From Falsiroseomonas selenitidurans (GTDB lineage: Bacteria > Pseudomonadota > Alphaproteobacteria > Acetobacterales > Acetobacteraceae), in the NCBI RefSeq assembly GCF_012103215.1, contig NZ_JAAVNE010000023.1, positions 20,345 through 84,344 of the forward strand: a DNA stretch of 64,000 bases, in the 5' to 3' direction. Position numbers and translations under genes: made by a program. Below the pieces are notes generated by a model. That model was not told where the DNA came from and made no database searches. It saw nothing but the letters and a program-made list of their open reading frames with translations. This document shows positions 43,102 through 54,089 of this stretch, piece by piece. Every line of letters starts with the position of its first letter. The first letter of the stretch is position 1.

Positions 43102-44777
43102 AGCAGCCCGCCCGCCAGCAGGCTGTCGGCGGCCATGCGCGCGGCCTCCGTCACATGCTCCCCGGCCAGCATGCGGGCGATCTCCTCCCGCCGCTGCGGC
43201 GCATCCAGCGGCGTCACGCGGGTTTCCGCCCGCCCGGCCTTCACCGATTTGGCGACGGAAAGGTGCCGGCTGCCGCGCGCGGCCACCTGCGGCGAATGCG
43301 TCACCACCAGCACCTGCAGCCGTTCCGCCACCCGCAGCAGGCGTTCGCCCACCGCCGCCGCCGTGGCGCCGCCGACGCCGCTGTCCACCTCGTCGAAGAC
43401 CAGCGTCGGCACCGGGGACCCGCGCGCCAGCACCACCTTCAGCGCCAGCATGAGGCGGGAGAGTTCGCCGCCCGAGGCCACCTTGTCCAGCGCGCCCGGT
43501 GCCTGACCGGGGTTGGTGGCGACCAGGAAGGTCACCCGGTCCATCCCCTCCGGCCCCCAGGCGGCTTCCGGGCGCGGCGCCACCTCCACCACCAGCCTTG
43601 CGCGGTCCAGCTTCAGCGGCGGCAATTCCCGCGCCAGGGACCGTTCCAGCTTCGCCGCCGCGTCCCGCCGCGCCGCGGTCAGCCGGCCGGCGGCGTCGAG
43701 ATAGGTGGCGCGGGTGGCGGCGACGCGCGCTTCCGCCACCGAGACCTCCCCCGTCCCGGCATCCAGCGCCGCCAGGCGTTCCCTGAGCGAGGCCAGCAGC
43801 GCCGGCAGTTCCACCACGGCCACCAAATGCTTGCGCGCGGCGGCGCGCAGCGCGAACAGGCGTTCCTCCACCTGTTCCAGCCGGCGCGGGTCGGGCGCGG
43901 CGTCCTGCACCAGGCGTTCCAGCGCCGTCTCCGCCTCGCCGAGTGCATCCAGCGCCCGGCCGATGGCCTCCAGCGCCGGCTCCGCATCCGTGTTCGGCGC
44001 CGGCAGGCGTTCCAGGGCGCGGGCGGCGCCGCGCAGCGCCGCGGCGGGGTTGGCGCTGCGGCGGTCGCGCGGCTGCAGGCTGGCCAGCGCCTCCGCGATC
44101 GCCTCGCCGCGTCGCTCGCCCTGCTGCAGCTGCTGGCGCTCCGCCGCCAGATCGTCCTCCTCGCCTTCCGCCGGGGCCAGGCTTTCCAGCTCGGCCACCG
44201 CGTGGCGCAGGAAATCCTCGTCGCGCTGCGCCGCGGCAATGCGCTCCCGCGCCGCCGCCAGCACCCGCTCCGCCTCCCGCCAGGCGCGGTGTGCGGTGGC
44301 GCTGGCCTGGCGCAGCGGGTCCAGCCCGCCGGCCGCGTCCAGCAGCCCGGCATGATGCGCCGGGTCGGTCAGCCCCACCTGGTCGTGCTGGCCCTGCACC
44401 TCCACCAGCAGCGCGCCCAGCCGGCGCAGCAGCGCGAGCCCCACCGGCTGGTCGTTGACGAAGGCGCGGGACCTTCCATCGGTGGTGACGATGCGCCGCA
44501 GGACGATCTCGTCATCCGCCTCGATCCCCTGTTCGGTCAGCAGGGTCCGGGCGGGGTGGGCGTCGGCGGGGGCGAAGGCGGCGGCGACGCTGGCCTGGGC
44601 CTGGCCGGTCCGCACCAGCCCGGATTCGGCGCGCGCACCCAGCGCCAGCCCCAGGCTGTCCAGCAGGATGGATTTGCCGGCGCCGGTCTCGCCGGTCAGC
44701 ACGGTCAGGCCCGGCCCGAAGGCCAGGTCCAGCCGCTCGATCAGCACGATGTCGCGGATCGCGAGCGAGGTCAGCAT
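43098..44777 (-). CDS. recN: DNA repair protein RecN (SMC-like ATPase)
   Basis: 559 residues. Walker A in TGETGAGKSILLDSLG, two long Ala/Glu/Arg-rich coiled-coil arms (about 155-220 and 265-370), ABC signature VASGGELSRLMLALK and Walker B TLVFDEVDSGVGGATAAAVG. It acts in double-strand break repair. Gap of 22 nt to bamD upstream, so they may be cotranscribed. recN is commonly in the SOS regulon, but I see no LexA-type box directly before it. Confidence 0.95.
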
Positions 44778-44799
44778 GACGCCAACCGCGCGCCCGGCG

Positions 44800-45654
44800 T
44801 CAGAAGATGGAGCCGACCACGCGGCCGAAGAAGCCGGGCCGGTTCACCTCGGTGCCCTCGGCGCCATCCACCAGCAGCGCGTAGCTGTCCTGATACCAGG
44901 GGTTGCCCGGGTAGTTGTGGCCCAGCACGGCGGCGGTGCGCCGCGCCTCGTCCACCAGGCCCATGGTCAGGTACAGCTCCGTCAGGCGGTGCAGCGCCTC
45001 CGGCACATGGTTGGTGGTCTGGTAGTCGTCCACCACGCGGCGGAAGCGGCCGATGGCGGCGGTGTAGAGCCGGCGCGTCTGGTAGAAGCGGCCGATCGTC
45101 ATCTCCCGCCCCGCCAGGTGGTCACGCGCCAGGTCCATCTTCAGGCGGGCGTCGCGGGCATAGGGCGTGTTGGGAAAGCGGTTCGAGACGTCCTGCAGCG
45201 CCGCCATGGCCTGTTCGGTGGTGCGCTGGTCGCGCTGCGTGTCGTTGATCTGCTCGTAGTAGGACAGCGCGCGCAGGTAGTAGGCATAGGCGATGTCGCG
45301 ATGCGCCGGATGCAGCTGGATGAAGCGGTCCAGGGCGCCCAGCGCTTCCGTGTAGCGGTTGCGCATGTACTCGCCATAGGCGGACATCAGCTTGGCGTTG
45401 GTGGCGAAGGCCGAATAGGGGTGCTCGCGCTCCACCGTGTCGAACAGTTCGACGGCGCGCTGGTAGCGTTCCGCGGTCAGCGCTTCCATCCCCTCGGCGT
45501 ACAGCGCTTCCGGCGTGGTATTCGCCGCTGTCGCCGCCGGGCGGCGGCCGAGCGTGTTGTCGCGCCCGTCCCAGGCCGTGCAGCCGGCGATGGGCAGGAG
45601 GAGGAGGAGGAGCAAGGGCAGAAGGCGTCGAATCATCGCGCACCGGTCCGGCAT
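44800..45654 (-). CDS. bamD: Outer membrane assembly lipoprotein BamD
   Basis: 284 residues. Lipoprotein signal LLPLLLLLLLPIAGC gives a mature Cys N-terminus. Helical TPR-like repeats follow (ALYAEGMEALTAERYQRAVE, FDTVEREHPYSAFATNAKLM, ALGALDRFIQLHPAHRDIAY). BamD is an essential BAM complex subunit that receives beta-barrel substrates in the periplasm. I chose ATG 45654 because AGGGAAG lies 4-5 nt upstream. A perfect 18-bp palindrome lies 13 nt before this start. Confidence 0.93.
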   Translation of the reverse strand: MPDRCAMIRRLLPLLLLLLLPIAGCTAWDGRDNTLGRRPAATAANTTPEALYAEGMEALTAERYQRAVELFDTVEREHPYSAFATNAKLMSAYGEYMRNRYTEALGALDRFIQLHPAHRDIAYAYYLRALSYYEQINDTQRDQRTTEQAMAALQDVSNRFPNTPYARDARLKMDLARDHLAGREMTIGRFYQTRRLYTAAIGRFRRVVDDYQTTNHVPEALHRLTELYLTMGLVDEARRTAAVLGHNYPGNPWYQDSYALLVDGAEGTEVNRPGFFGRVVGSIF

Positions 45655-45667
45655 GGGGCTTCCCTTT

Positions 45668-45685
45668 ACCATGCCGCGGCATGGT
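45668..45685. promoter_or_regulatory. Perfect 18-bp palindrome in the bamD leader
   Basis: ACCATGCCGCGGCATGGT is fully self-complementary and lies 13 nt upstream of the bamD start, just before the ribosome binding site. It is a candidate operator for a dimeric regulator or a compact RNA stem controlling bamD translation. Confidence 0.6.
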
Positions 45686-45758
45686 CCCGGCAAGGCGAGG
45701 TTGCCTCGGGGGTTTCGCCTGTCCTAGCCCCTCGCGCCGGGCCTGTCACTTCACCGGC

Positions 45759-45778
45759 GGGTGGCGGCGATGCCACCC
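45759..45778 (-). terminator. Hairpin downstream of lpxC
   Basis: GGGTGGC / GCCACCC, 7-bp perfect stem with a 6-nt loop, starts 12 nt after the lpxC stop. No T-run follows, so it may only attenuate readthrough into bamD. Confidence 0.45.
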
Positions 45779-45790
45779 GGCCGCGACGGG

Positions 45791-46738
45791 TCAGGCCATC
45801 GCCGGGGCGGCGGCGGCGGGCAGGCGGGTGGTCACGCCATCCATCGGCATCTCGCCATCCACCATGCGCCAGGCGCTGCGATCGGCGAACAGCGCCCGCA
45901 GCAGGCGGTTGTTCAGCGCATGGCCCGACCGGTGGCCGATGAAGCGGGCGGACAGCGCCGCCCCGGCCAGGGCCAGGTCGCCCACCACGTCCAGCAGCTT
46001 GTGGCGCACGAATTCGTCCGGCCGGCGCAGCCCGCCGGGGTTCAGCACCAGCGGCCCGTCCACCACGATGGCATTGTCGAGGCTGCCGCCCTGCGCCAGC
46101 CCGGCGGCGCGCAGCCGCGCGATCTCCTCGGCCAGGGTGAAGGTGCGGGCATCCGCCAGCCCTTCGCGGAAGGAGCCGGGGGTGACGCGCAGGTTCACCG
46201 ACTGGCTGCCGATGGCGGTGGCGGGGAACTCGATGCCCAACGTCGCCTCGAAGCCCGGCAGGCTGGCCGGCTGCAGTTCCACGAAGGCGTCGCGGTCTTC
46301 CACCCGGATGCGGGACAGCACCTCGATCACCGGGGCCGGCGCGTCCAGCACCGTCAGCCCGGCGCAGTCGATCAGGAACAGGAAGGGGGCGGCGGAACCG
46401 TCCAGGATCGGCACCTCGGGGCCGTCCAGGTCCAGGATGGCATCGGTCACGCCGGACCCGGCGAGCGCCGCCATCACGTGTTCCACCGTGCCGATGCGCG
46501 CCTGCGGCGCGCCTTCCGCCACCAGGGCGGTGCAGAGGCGGGTGTCCACCACGCGATCGAAACGGGCGGGGATGGCGATGTCGAGATCGGTGCGGCGGAA
46601 GACGATGCCGGTGCCGGCCGCGGCGGGTCGCATGGTCAGGGCAACGCGACGGCCGCTGTGAAGGCCGACGCCAACGCAGCCGATCGCCGTCCTGAGCGTC
46701 CTGCGCCGCCGCCGTTCGATCGGAAGGAAACCGTCCAT
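45791..46738 (-). CDS. lpxC: UDP-3-O-acyl-N-acetylglucosamine deacetylase
   Basis: 315 residues. Catalyses the committed step of lipid A synthesis. Zinc ligands are in IGTVEHVMAALAG (His), EFVRHKLLDVVGDLAL (His and Asp), and the general-acid His region is SARFIGHRSGHALNN. N-terminus RTLRTAIGCVGVGLHSGRRV is typical. It lies 320 nt after ftsZ in the same direction, the usual alphaproteobacterial order. Confidence 0.96.
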   Translation of the reverse strand: MDGFLPIERRRRRTLRTAIGCVGVGLHSGRRVALTMRPAAAGTGIVFRRTDLDIAIPARFDRVVDTRLCTALVAEGAPQARIGTVEHVMAALAGSGVTDAILDLDGPEVPILDGSAAPFLFLIDCAGLTVLDAPAPVIEVLSRIRVEDRDAFVELQPASLPGFEATLGIEFPATAIGSQSVNLRVTPGSFREGLADARTFTLAEEIARLRAAGLAQGGSLDNAIVVDGPLVLNPGGLRRPDEFVRHKLLDVVGDLALAGAALSARFIGHRSGHALNNRLLRALFADRSAWRMVDGEMPMDGVTTRLPAAAAPAMA

Positions 46739-47058
46739 GCTCGTCCTGCGCCCCTGGGCTCACCCGGTGCCGCCGCCGCGCGAGGCGGCCTGCGGATCAG
46801 GCGTGTCCACCAAAGCCGGGGCCGGCGCGAAGGCCGATCCTGGCAGGGTGCCGGAAGGCCGGCGTCCCAGGCTGTATGTGCCACGGCGCCGGGGCTTGGG
46901 CCATTCAAGCCTTGTTTCTCCGTATTACGTCACAAGGCGCTGATTTAGAACGATTTTTGCGGTGCGGCGAAGCCCCAATTTCGCCGTATTTTGCCCTGAT
47001 CTGCCGCATTCGCCCGGCGCCCCCCGAAGCGGGTGCGCCGGGCTGCCTGGCGGCCCGC
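46739..47058 (-). promoter_or_regulatory. ftsZ-lpxC intergenic region with hairpin
   Basis: 320 nt without a gene. An 8-bp perfect stem CCCGGCGC / GCGCCGGG (47013-47020 with 47035-47042) follows ftsZ and may end its transcript. A notably AT-rich patch at 46911-46960 is the likely lpxC promoter region, but no convincing -35/-10 pair is visible. The remainder is unstructured. Confidence 0.45.
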
Positions 47059-48570
47059 TCAGTTGGTCTGGCGGCGCAGGAAGGTCGGGATGTCGAGGCC
47101 CATCTCATCCTGCTGCGCCGGCGGCGCCACCGGGCGCGGTGCCGGGGCGGGCTCCATGCGCGGCTGGACATGCTGCGGCACCGGGCCTTCCGGCAGGTCG
47201 CGGCGCATCAGCCCGGTGGCGCGGCGGAACAGGTTGTTCAGCCCGCCCGGCTGTGCCGGCGGCATCGGCTGCGGCGCCTGGCGGCTGACCGCCGGGGCGC
47301 GCAGTGCGGGCTCCGCCGGCTGCGCCAGCGTCACCGGCGCCTCGGCCAGCGGCGCCATCTCCGCCGGGGCGGGGGCCGCCTGCACCGGGGCCGGCTGGGC
47401 GTAGGTCTGTGCCGGCCGCATCGTCGGCGCCGGCTGCGCCGCGACGAGCGGCGTGAAGCCGCCCGGCGCGCGCATCGCCGGCTGCGGCGCGTGGGCGGCC
47501 GGCCCATGCGCCGGCGGCACCGGGGCGCTGGCCACCGCCTGCAGCCCGCCGCCACCGCCCACCGCCACCAGCTTCGGCCGCTCCGCCTCCCGCGCCTCGC
47601 GCGCATCGATCCCGGTGGCGACGACGGAGACGCGCAGGCGGCCATTCATCGATTCGTCGACCGAGGAGCCGAAGATCACGTTGGCGTCCTCGTCCACTTC
47701 CTTGCGGATGCGGTTGGCCGCCTCGTCCACCTCGAACAGCGTCATGTCGAGGCCGCCGGTGATGTTGATCAGCACGCCGCGCGCGCCGTGCATGGAGGTG
47801 TCCTCCAGCAGCGGGTTGCTGATGGCTTCCTCCGCCGCCTTCACCGCGCGGCCCTCGCCCTCGGCCTCGCCGGTGCCCATCATCGCCTTGCCCATCTCCG
47901 CCATCACGGTGCGGATGTCGGCGAAGTCCAGGTTCACCAGGCCGGGGTTGACCATCAGGTCGGTCACGCCGCGCACGCCCATGTAGAGCACGTTGTCGGC
48001 CATGCGGAAGGCTTCCGCGAAGGTCGTGCGCTCATTCGCCAGGCGGAACAGGTTCTGGTTCGGGATGACGATCAGCGTGTCGACGAACTGCTGCAGTTCC
48101 TCGATGCCGGCATCCGCCGCCTTGCGGCGCTTCGGCCCCTCGAAGTCGAAGGGCTTGGTCACCACGCCGACGGTCAGGATGCCGCGTTCCCGCGCCATGC
48201 GGGCGATCACCGGGGCCGCGCCGGTGCCGGTGCCGCCGCCCATGCCGGCGGTGACGAAGACCATGTGGCTGCCTTCCAGGTGGCGCGCCAGCTCGGTCTC
48301 CGCCTCCTCCGCCGCGCCGCGGCCGATCTCGGGCTTGGCGCCCGCGCCGAGGCCCTGCGTCAGGTAGGAGCCGAGCTGCACGCGGCGGTCGGCCTTGCTG
48401 TGCTGCAGGGATTGCGCGTCGGTGTTGGCCACCAGGAACTCAACGCCCTCCAGCCCCATGGTCACCATGTTGTTGACCGCGTTGGTGCCGCCGCCGCCGA
48501 CGCCGATGACGGTGATGCGCGGGCTGAAATCCGTGTGTTGCTGGGTGGGAATCGTCAGGTTCAGGGTCAT
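47059..48570 (-). CDS. ftsZ: Cell division protein FtsZ
   Basis: 503 residues, the tubulin-like GTPase that forms the Z ring. Starts [20 protein letters not shown]. Nucleotide-binding [13 protein letters not shown], tubulin signature [15 protein letters not shown], and T7 loop [15 protein letters not shown]. The GTPase ends near residue 320; a long Pro/Ala-rich linker (about 325-490) leads to the conserved C-terminal peptide DIPTFLRRQ, which binds FtsA. The long linker is typical of alphaproteobacteria. 73 nt separate it from ftsA. Confidence 0.97.
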   Translation of the reverse strand: MTLNLTIPTQQHTDFSPRITVIGVGGGGTNAVNNMVTMGLEGVEFLVANTDAQSLQHSKADRRVQLGSYLTQGLGAGAKPEIGRGAAEEAETELARHLEGSHMVFVTAGMGGGTGTGAAPVIARMARERGILTVGVVTKPFDFEGPKRRKAADAGIEELQQFVDTLIVIPNQNLFRLANERTTFAEAFRMADNVLYMGVRGVTDLMVNPGLVNLDFADIRTVMAEMGKAMMGTGEAEGEGRAVKAAEEAISNPLLEDTSMHGARGVLINITGGLDMTLFEVDEAANRIRKEVDEDANVIFGSSVDESMNGRLRVSVVATGIDAREAREAERPKLVAVGGGGGLQAVASAPVPPAHGPAAHAPQPAMRAPGGFTPLVAAQPAPTMRPAQTYAQPAPVQAAPAPAEMAPLAEAPVTLAQPAEPALRAPAVSRQAPQPMPPAQPGGLNNLFRRATGLMRRDLPEGPVPQHVQPRMEPAPAPRPVAPPAQQDEMGLDIPTFLRRQTN

Positions 48571-48643
48571 GGGTGGACCTTTCCGGAAAGCGCAGCCTTG
48601 TGTCGGGCCGTGAGAGAGGGTTGGGGGAAGCCGGCGGGGCGCA

Positions 48644-49936
48644 TCACACGCGCACCCGCAGCCATTCGATGAGCCGGCGTAGAGTGCCCCGCGGGCGCTC
48701 CCCACCGGCGGCGATGTCGATCAGCGGGCGGCCTTCGCCGGCGCCCCAGGCCAGCAGCCCGATGGCCGCGGCGAAGGGCGGGCCACCCGCCGTGTCCGGC
48801 AGGCCGCGCACGCCGCGCGGCCGGCCGATGCGCACCTGCCGGTCCAGCACGCGCGCCGCCAACTCCCGCGCGCCGATCAGCTGGCTTGCGCCGCCGGTCA
48901 GCACCACGCGGGTGCCGGCTTCCTTCGCCACGCCGGCCGCTTCCAGCCGTTCGCGGACGAATTCGAAGGTCTCCTCCAGCCGCGGCCGGATGATGTTGAC
49001 GATCATGGTGCGCGGCACGCGGGCGATGTGGTCCTCGTCCTCGCCCACCAGCGGCACCGGCAGCATCTCGCGCTCATCGTCCGCGGCCGCCATGGCGCCG
49101 CCATGCAGCGTCTTCAGCCGCTCCGCATGGCTGATCGGCGTGGACAGCACGCGCGCCAGGTCGTTCGTCACCTGCCAGCCGCCCACCGGGATCTGTGCCG
49201 TGTGGATCAGCTGCCCCTCGGTGAAGACGGCGAGCGAGGTGGTGCCGCCACCCATGTCGATCACGGTGGCGCCGATGCGCTTCTCGTCCTCCACCAGCGT
49301 CGCCAGCCCGGCGGCCAGGGGCGAGGAGACCAGCTCCTCCACCTCCAGGTCGCAGCGGGCCAGGCAGGCGCCCAGATTGCGCAGCGCGGCCTGGGAGGCA
49401 TCGACCAGGTGCACGCGGGCGCCGAGCGATTCGCAGACCATGCCGCGCGGGTCGTCCACGCCCGGCGTCGCATCCACGGTGAAGGACACCGGCGCGCCAT
49501 GCACCGTCTCCCGCCCATCCTCCGTGCCGCGGCGGCGGCCTTCGGCCAGGATGGCGCGCAGGTCGGCCTCGGTCACCGCGCGGCCGCCGATCGGCCATTG
49601 CACGTTCAGCAGCCGGCTGTCCGGCTGGCCGCAGGACAGGTTGACGATGGCGCCCGTCAGCTGCGTGTCGGACATCTCCTCCGCCTGGCCGACGGCGGCG
49701 CGGATGGCGCGCTCCGCCTCCTCCAGGTCGACGATGGAGCCGCCCTTCACGCCGCGGCCGCGCTGCCAGCCGAAGCCCAGCACGCGCGGTTCGCCATCGC
49801 CCTCGATGCGCGCGATCAGGCACACCACCTTGGTCGTGCCGATGTCGAGCACGCCGAAGGTGCCGCTGCGGGCGCCGCGGCGGCGCCGTTCCGGCGGCGG
49901 CTCCGTCCCCATCGGCAGGCGCGGCAGCGCGTTCAT
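48644..49936 (-). CDS. ftsA: Cell division protein FtsA
   Basis: 430 residues, actin-like ATPase that tethers FtsZ to the membrane. Phosphate loops [16 protein letters not shown] and [14 protein letters not shown], adenosine segment [17 protein letters not shown]. The C-terminal [12 protein letters not shown] is the amphipathic membrane-targeting helix. ATG 49936 overlaps the ftsQ stop by 4 nt. The open frame upstream is antisense noise. Confidence 0.96.
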   Translation of the reverse strand: MNALPRLPMGTEPPPERRRRGARSGTFGVLDIGTTKVVCLIARIEGDGEPRVLGFGWQRGRGVKGGSIVDLEEAERAIRAAVGQAEEMSDTQLTGAIVNLSCGQPDSRLLNVQWPIGGRAVTEADLRAILAEGRRRGTEDGRETVHGAPVSFTVDATPGVDDPRGMVCESLGARVHLVDASQAALRNLGACLARCDLEVEELVSSPLAAGLATLVEDEKRIGATVIDMGGGTTSLAVFTEGQLIHTAQIPVGGWQVTNDLARVLSTPISHAERLKTLHGGAMAAADDEREMLPVPLVGEDEDHIARVPRTMIVNIIRPRLEETFEFVRERLEAAGVAKEAGTRVVLTGGASQLIGARELAARVLDRQVRIGRPRGVRGLPDTAGGPPFAAAIGLLAWGAGEGRPLIDIAAGGERPRGTLRRLIEWLRVRV

Positions 49937-50823
49937 CCGCGGGTGTTCCGCGCATTGCGGCGGGCTGCCGGCGGCTCCACCGTGCCAGGCTGTTGGCGCA
50001 CCACCAGCCGGTCCGGCAGGCGCATGTCGACCGAGGCCAGCGGCCGGTCCAGCAGCGCGTTGCGCGCCTGCAGTTCCGAGAGCCGGTTCAGCGCCGGCGC
50101 TTCCTGGCCCTCCGGCAGCAGCACGTCGGCGCCATTGTGCAGCCGCAGGTTCCAGCGCCGTTCCCCGACGCGCACCAGCGCCTGGGTGCGCGCCAGGATC
50201 GACCGGTGCGCCAGCAGCAGGTCGTACAGCCCCGCCGCGTGCTTGTCGGCGCCCGCACCGACCACCAGCGGCAGCGGGCCGAAGGCATCCAGCGTCTCCG
50301 TCTCCACCACCAGGCCTTCGCGGTCGATGATCGAGAAGCGGCCCTGGTGCTGCCAGATGGCGAAGGGGGTGCGTTCCGTCAGCTTCACCAGGATGGTGCC
50401 GGGCAGGCGGCGCTCGACATGCGCGGCCTCGACCCAGGCGATGGTCTCGAGCCGCGCCCGCGCCTCCTCCGGCGAAAAGGCCAGCATCGGGTCGCCGAGC
50501 TCGGCGCCGATGGCGGCGCGGATCAGGTCGGCCGGCGTGTTCTGCCGGCCTTCCACCACCACCTCCTGCACCGCCAGCCCCGCCGCCAGGCCGATCTCCG
50601 CCGCATTCTCCACCACCGCGCGCACCCGCCCGGCGGGGTCCGCGGCATAGACCGCATAGCCCGCGGCGCCGAGCACGAAGCAGCCCATCAGCCACAGCGC
50701 CGCCGGCCGCAGCAGCCCGCGCCGGCGCTTCAGCCACAGCCGCAGCCGGCTGGGCCGGTCGGGCTCCGGCCGCTTCTCCGCGCGCACCGGGCGGCGGGCG
50801 GTGAGCGTCGCGCTACGGGCCAT
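49933..50823 (-). CDS. ftsQ: Cell division protein FtsQ
   Basis: 296 residues. A basic cytoplasmic N-terminus of about 45 residues, one transmembrane helix (LLRPAALWLMGCFVLGAAGY), then the periplasmic POTRA domain (VQEVVVEGRQNTPADLIRAA) and the beta domain with ERRLPGTILVKLTERTPFAI. It links the early and late divisome. ATG 50823 overlaps the ddl stop by 11 nt. Confidence 0.94.
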   Translation of the reverse strand: MARSATLTARRPVRAEKRPEPDRPSRLRLWLKRRRGLLRPAALWLMGCFVLGAAGYAVYAADPAGRVRAVVENAAEIGLAAGLAVQEVVVEGRQNTPADLIRAAIGAELGDPMLAFSPEEARARLETIAWVEAAHVERRLPGTILVKLTERTPFAIWQHQGRFSIIDREGLVVETETLDAFGPLPLVVGAGADKHAAGLYDLLLAHRSILARTQALVRVGERRWNLRLHNGADVLLPEGQEAPALNRLSELQARNALLDRPLASVDMRLPDRLVVRQQPGTVEPPAARRNARNTRG

Positions 50824-51736
50824 GCCGGGCCTCCCGCACCATCCAGGCACACAGCTCCGGAAAGCCGATGCCGACATGCGCCGCCTGTTCCGGCACCAGC
50901 GAGGTCCGCGTCATGCCGGGCTGGGTGTTCACCTCCAGCAGGTACAGCCGCCCTGGCGCGCCTTCGGTGTCGTCGTAGCGCAGGTCGGCGCGGGACACGC
51001 CACGGCAGCCAAGTGCCTGGTGCGCGCGCAGCGCGATCGCCATGGCCTCGGCACGGGTTTCCGCCGGTACCGGGGCGGGCAGGGTGTGGCGGCTGCCGCC
51101 ATCGGCGTATTTCGCCTCGTAGTCGTAGAAGACGTGGCCGGTGTCGATCTCCGTCACCTCCAGCGCGCGGTCGCCCATCACGGCGACGGTCAGCTCGCGC
51201 CCCGGGATGAAGGCCTCCGCCATGATGCGCCTGTCGAAGCGCCAGGCCCGCGCCACTTCGGCGCGCCGGTTGCTGCCTTCACGGAAGATCTCGACGCCGA
51301 CCGAGGAGCCCTCGTTCACCGGCTTCACCACATAGGGCAGGGGCAGCGGGTCCGCCGCCTCCAGCTCCTCCGGCGTCACCAGGCGCGAGGTCGCCACCGG
51401 CAGGCCCGCCGCCAGGAACACCGCCTTGGCCGCCGCCTTGTCCATGGCGACGGCGGAGGCGCGCACGCCGGAATGCGTGTAGGGCAGGCCCAGCCAGTCC
51501 AGCACGCCCTGGATGCAGCCATCCTCGCCGTAGCGGCCATGCAGCGCGTTGAACACCACGTCAGGCTTCGCCGCCTGCAGCGCGCCGATCACCGCGACCA
51601 GGTCGCCGCCCACCTCGATGGGCAGCACGGCGAAGCCCGCCGCGCGCAGCGCCGCCATCACCTGCCCGCCGGTCGCGAGGCTCACCTCGCGTTCCGCCGA
51701 GACACCGCCGAACAGCACGGCCACGCGTTCGCTCAT
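50813..51736 (-). CDS. ddl: D-alanine--D-alanine ligase
   Basis: 307 residues, ATP-grasp enzyme that makes D-Ala-D-Ala. VAVLFGGVSAEREVSLATG, NALHGRYGEDGCIQGVLDWL, YVVKPVNEGSSVGV, and LLEVNTQPGMTRTSLVPEQA at the active site match DdlB. ATG 51736 overlaps murB by 4 nt. Confidence 0.96.
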   Translation of the reverse strand: MSERVAVLFGGVSAEREVSLATGGQVMAALRAAGFAVLPIEVGGDLVAVIGALQAAKPDVVFNALHGRYGEDGCIQGVLDWLGLPYTHSGVRASAVAMDKAAAKAVFLAAGLPVATSRLVTPEELEAADPLPLPYVVKPVNEGSSVGVEIFREGSNRRAEVARAWRFDRRIMAEAFIPGRELTVAVMGDRALEVTEIDTGHVFYDYEAKYADGGSRHTLPAPVPAETRAEAMAIALRAHQALGCRGVSRADLRYDDTEGAPGRLYLLEVNTQPGMTRTSLVPEQAAHVGIGFPELCAWMVREARHGP

Positions 51737-52650
51737 GCCGCCACCTCGCCGATCCGCCGGATTTCCCAGTCGAGCGTCTCGCCGGACTGCGCCAGCACCC
51801 GCGCCCGCACCGTCTCGCCCAGCCCCTCGATATCGGCTGCGGTGGCGTCGCCGGTGTTGAGCAGGAAATTCGCGTGCAGCTCGGAGACCTGCGCGCCGCC
51901 GAGCCGCAGCCCGCGGCAGCCGGCGGCATCGACCAGCGCCCAGGCCTTGGCGCCCGGCGGGTTGCGGAAGGTGGAACCGCCGGTGCGCGCGCGCACCGGC
52001 TGCGTGGCTTCCCGCGCCGCGCGGATGCGCCCCATCTCGGCCGCGATCCGCGTGGCATCGCCCGGCATGGCGCGAAAGCGCGCGCGCACCACCACGCCGC
52101 GCGGCGGCAATTCGGCATGGCGATAGGCCATGCGCAGGCCGGCGGCATCCAGCCGCAGCAGGCCGGCGGGCGTCGCCACCTCCGCCCAGTCCAGCGCATC
52201 CACCACTTCGCGCCCATAGGCGCCGGCATTCATCGCCACCGCGCCGCCGATGCTGCCCGGGATGCCGGAGAGGAATTCGAGCCCGGCGAGCCCCGCCGCG
52301 GCGGCGTGTTCCGCCACCACCGCATCCAGCGCCGCGGCGCCGGCGATGATTCCATCCGCCTCCGCCACCACCGCGCCAAAACCGCGGCCCGCCAGGCGCA
52401 GCACCACGCCGCGCACGCCGCCATCGCGGATGATGAGGTTGGACGCCGCGCCGATCACGGTCAGCGGGACTGCCTTCGGCAGGTCGCGCAGCAGCAGCAG
52501 CAGGTCGTCGGCATCGGCCGGCCGCACCAGCCATTCCGCCGGCCCGCCGACGCGGAACCAGGTCAAGGGTGCCAGCGGCGCGGCGGCCTGCACGCGCCCG
52601 CGCAGCGGCGGCAGGGTGGCGTGCGGGGCCATGTCGCGCGGCGCCGTCAC
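51733..52650 (-). CDS. murB: UDP-N-acetylenolpyruvoylglucosamine reductase
   Basis: 305 residues, FAD enzyme that reduces UDP-GlcNAc-enolpyruvate to UDP-MurNAc. Entry strand [14 protein letters not shown] ([19 protein letters not shown]), FAD site [38 protein letters not shown], and catalytic Ser in [11 protein letters not shown]. The C-terminal [20 protein letters not shown] is intact. Overlaps murC and ddl by 4 nt. Confidence 0.96.
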   Translation of the reverse strand: MTAPRDMAPHATLPPLRGRVQAAAPLAPLTWFRVGGPAEWLVRPADADDLLLLLRDLPKAVPLTVIGAASNLIIRDGGVRGVVLRLAGRGFGAVVAEADGIIAGAAALDAVVAEHAAAAGLAGLEFLSGIPGSIGGAVAMNAGAYGREVVDALDWAEVATPAGLLRLDAAGLRMAYRHAELPPRGVVVRARFRAMPGDATRIAAEMGRIRAAREATQPVRARTGGSTFRNPPGAKAWALVDAAGCRGLRLGGAQVSELHANFLLNTGDATAADIEGLGETVRARVLAQSGETLDWEIRRIGEVAA

Positions 52651-54089
52651 TTCATGCCGCCCGCAAGGCGCGGCCGGGTGCGCGACTGCAGCGCCAGGAG
52701 CTGTTCCGGCAGCGCATGCGCCCAGCCGGTGATGTTGCCGGCGCCGAGGCAGATCACGTAGTCGCCGGACTTGGCGATGGCGTTGACCATTTCCGCCAGG
52801 CTGTCCGGCCCGGGCAGCGGCACAACGCTGCGATGCCCGCGCGCGCGCAGCCCATCCACCAGCGCGTCCCGGTCAAAGCCGGGCATCGGCGGTTCGCCCG
52901 CCGCATAGACATCCGCGACGATCACCGTGCCCGCATCGTTCATGCAGGTACAGAAGTCCTCGAACAGCGAGGCGAGGCGGGAGTAGCGGTGCGGCTGCAC
53001 CACGGCCACCACGTCGCGCGCGCCGGCCTGGCGCGCCGCCTTCAGCACCGCGGCGATCTCCACCGGATGGTGGCCGTAATCGTCGATCACGGTGATGCCG
53101 CCGGCTTCCCCCGTGCGGGTGAAGCGGCGCTTGACGCCCTTGAAGCCCATCAGCGCGGTGCGGATGGTGCCCTCGTCGATGTCCATCTCCAGCCCGATGG
53201 CGATCGCCGCCATGGCGTTCTGCACATTGTGGCTGCCCAGCATCGGCAGGCGCATCGGCTTCAGCGTGCGGCTGCGCCCGGTGGCGCGGTCGCGCACCGC
53301 CACTTCGAAGGTCGCGCCCATGCGGTCCGTGATCAGCTTCTCCGCCCGCACATCGGCCTGCGGTGAGAAGCCGTAGGTGATGATGCGGCGATCCGACAGG
53401 CGCGGGATCATCGCCTGCACCTCCGGATGGTCCGCGCACAGCACGGCGAAGCCGTAGAAGGGGATGTTGCCGACGAACTGGGCGTAGCCTTCCTTCATCG
53501 CCTCCGCGGTGCCCCAATGGTCGAGGTGCTCCGGGTCCATGTTGGTCACCACGGCGCAGACGGCGGGCAGCTTCAGGAAGCTGCCATCGCTCTCATCCGC
53601 CTCCACCACCATCCAGTCGCCGGCGCCGAGGCGCGTGTTGGTGCCATAGGCGTTGATGATGCCGCCATTGATCACGGTGGGATCGAGCTTCGCCGCTTCC
53701 AGCACGCAGGCCACCAGGCTGGTGGTGGTGGTCTTGCCATGCGTGCCGCCGATGGCGACGGCCCAGCGCAGCCGCATCAGCTCCGCCAGCATCTCCGCCC
53801 GCCGCACCACCGGGATCAGCCGGGCGCGCGCGGCCTGGACCTCCGGATTGTCGCGCTTCACCGCGGTGGAGACGACGACGACCTGCGCCGCGCCCAGATT
53901 GGCGGCGTCGTGCCCGACCGCCACCGGGATGCCGCTCTCGCGCAGGCGGGTGACGTTGTAGCCCTCCGCGATGTCGCTGCCCTGCACCGTGTAGCCCAGG
54001 TTGTGCAGCACCTCCGCGATGCCGGACATGCCGATGCCGCCAATGCCCACGAAATGGATCGGCCCGATGGAAAGGGGCAGCGCGCGCAT
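52647..54089 (-). CDS. murC: UDP-N-acetylmuramate--L-alanine ligase
   Basis: 480 residues. [18 protein letters not shown] opens the UDP-binding Rossmann domain; the ATP P-loop is [14 protein letters not shown]; the central domain has [23 protein letters not shown]; the C-terminal ligase domain contains [17 protein letters not shown]. It adds the first peptide residue to UDP-MurNAc. Start and murG stop share one base. Confidence 0.97.
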   Translation of the reverse strand: MRALPLSIGPIHFVGIGGIGMSGIAEVLHNLGYTVQGSDIAEGYNVTRLRESGIPVAVGHDAANLGAAQVVVVSTAVKRDNPEVQAARARLIPVVRRAEMLAELMRLRWAVAIGGTHGKTTTTSLVACVLEAAKLDPTVINGGIINAYGTNTRLGAGDWMVVEADESDGSFLKLPAVCAVVTNMDPEHLDHWGTAEAMKEGYAQFVGNIPFYGFAVLCADHPEVQAMIPRLSDRRIITYGFSPQADVRAEKLITDRMGATFEVAVRDRATGRSRTLKPMRLPMLGSHNVQNAMAAIAIGLEMDIDEGTIRTALMGFKGVKRRFTRTGEAGGITVIDDYGHHPVEIAAVLKAARQAGARDVVAVVQPHRYSRLASLFEDFCTCMNDAGTVIVADVYAAGEPPMPGFDRDALVDGLRARGHRSVVPLPGPDSLAEMVNAIAKSGDYVICLGAGNITGWAHALPEQLLALQSRTRPRLAGGMK

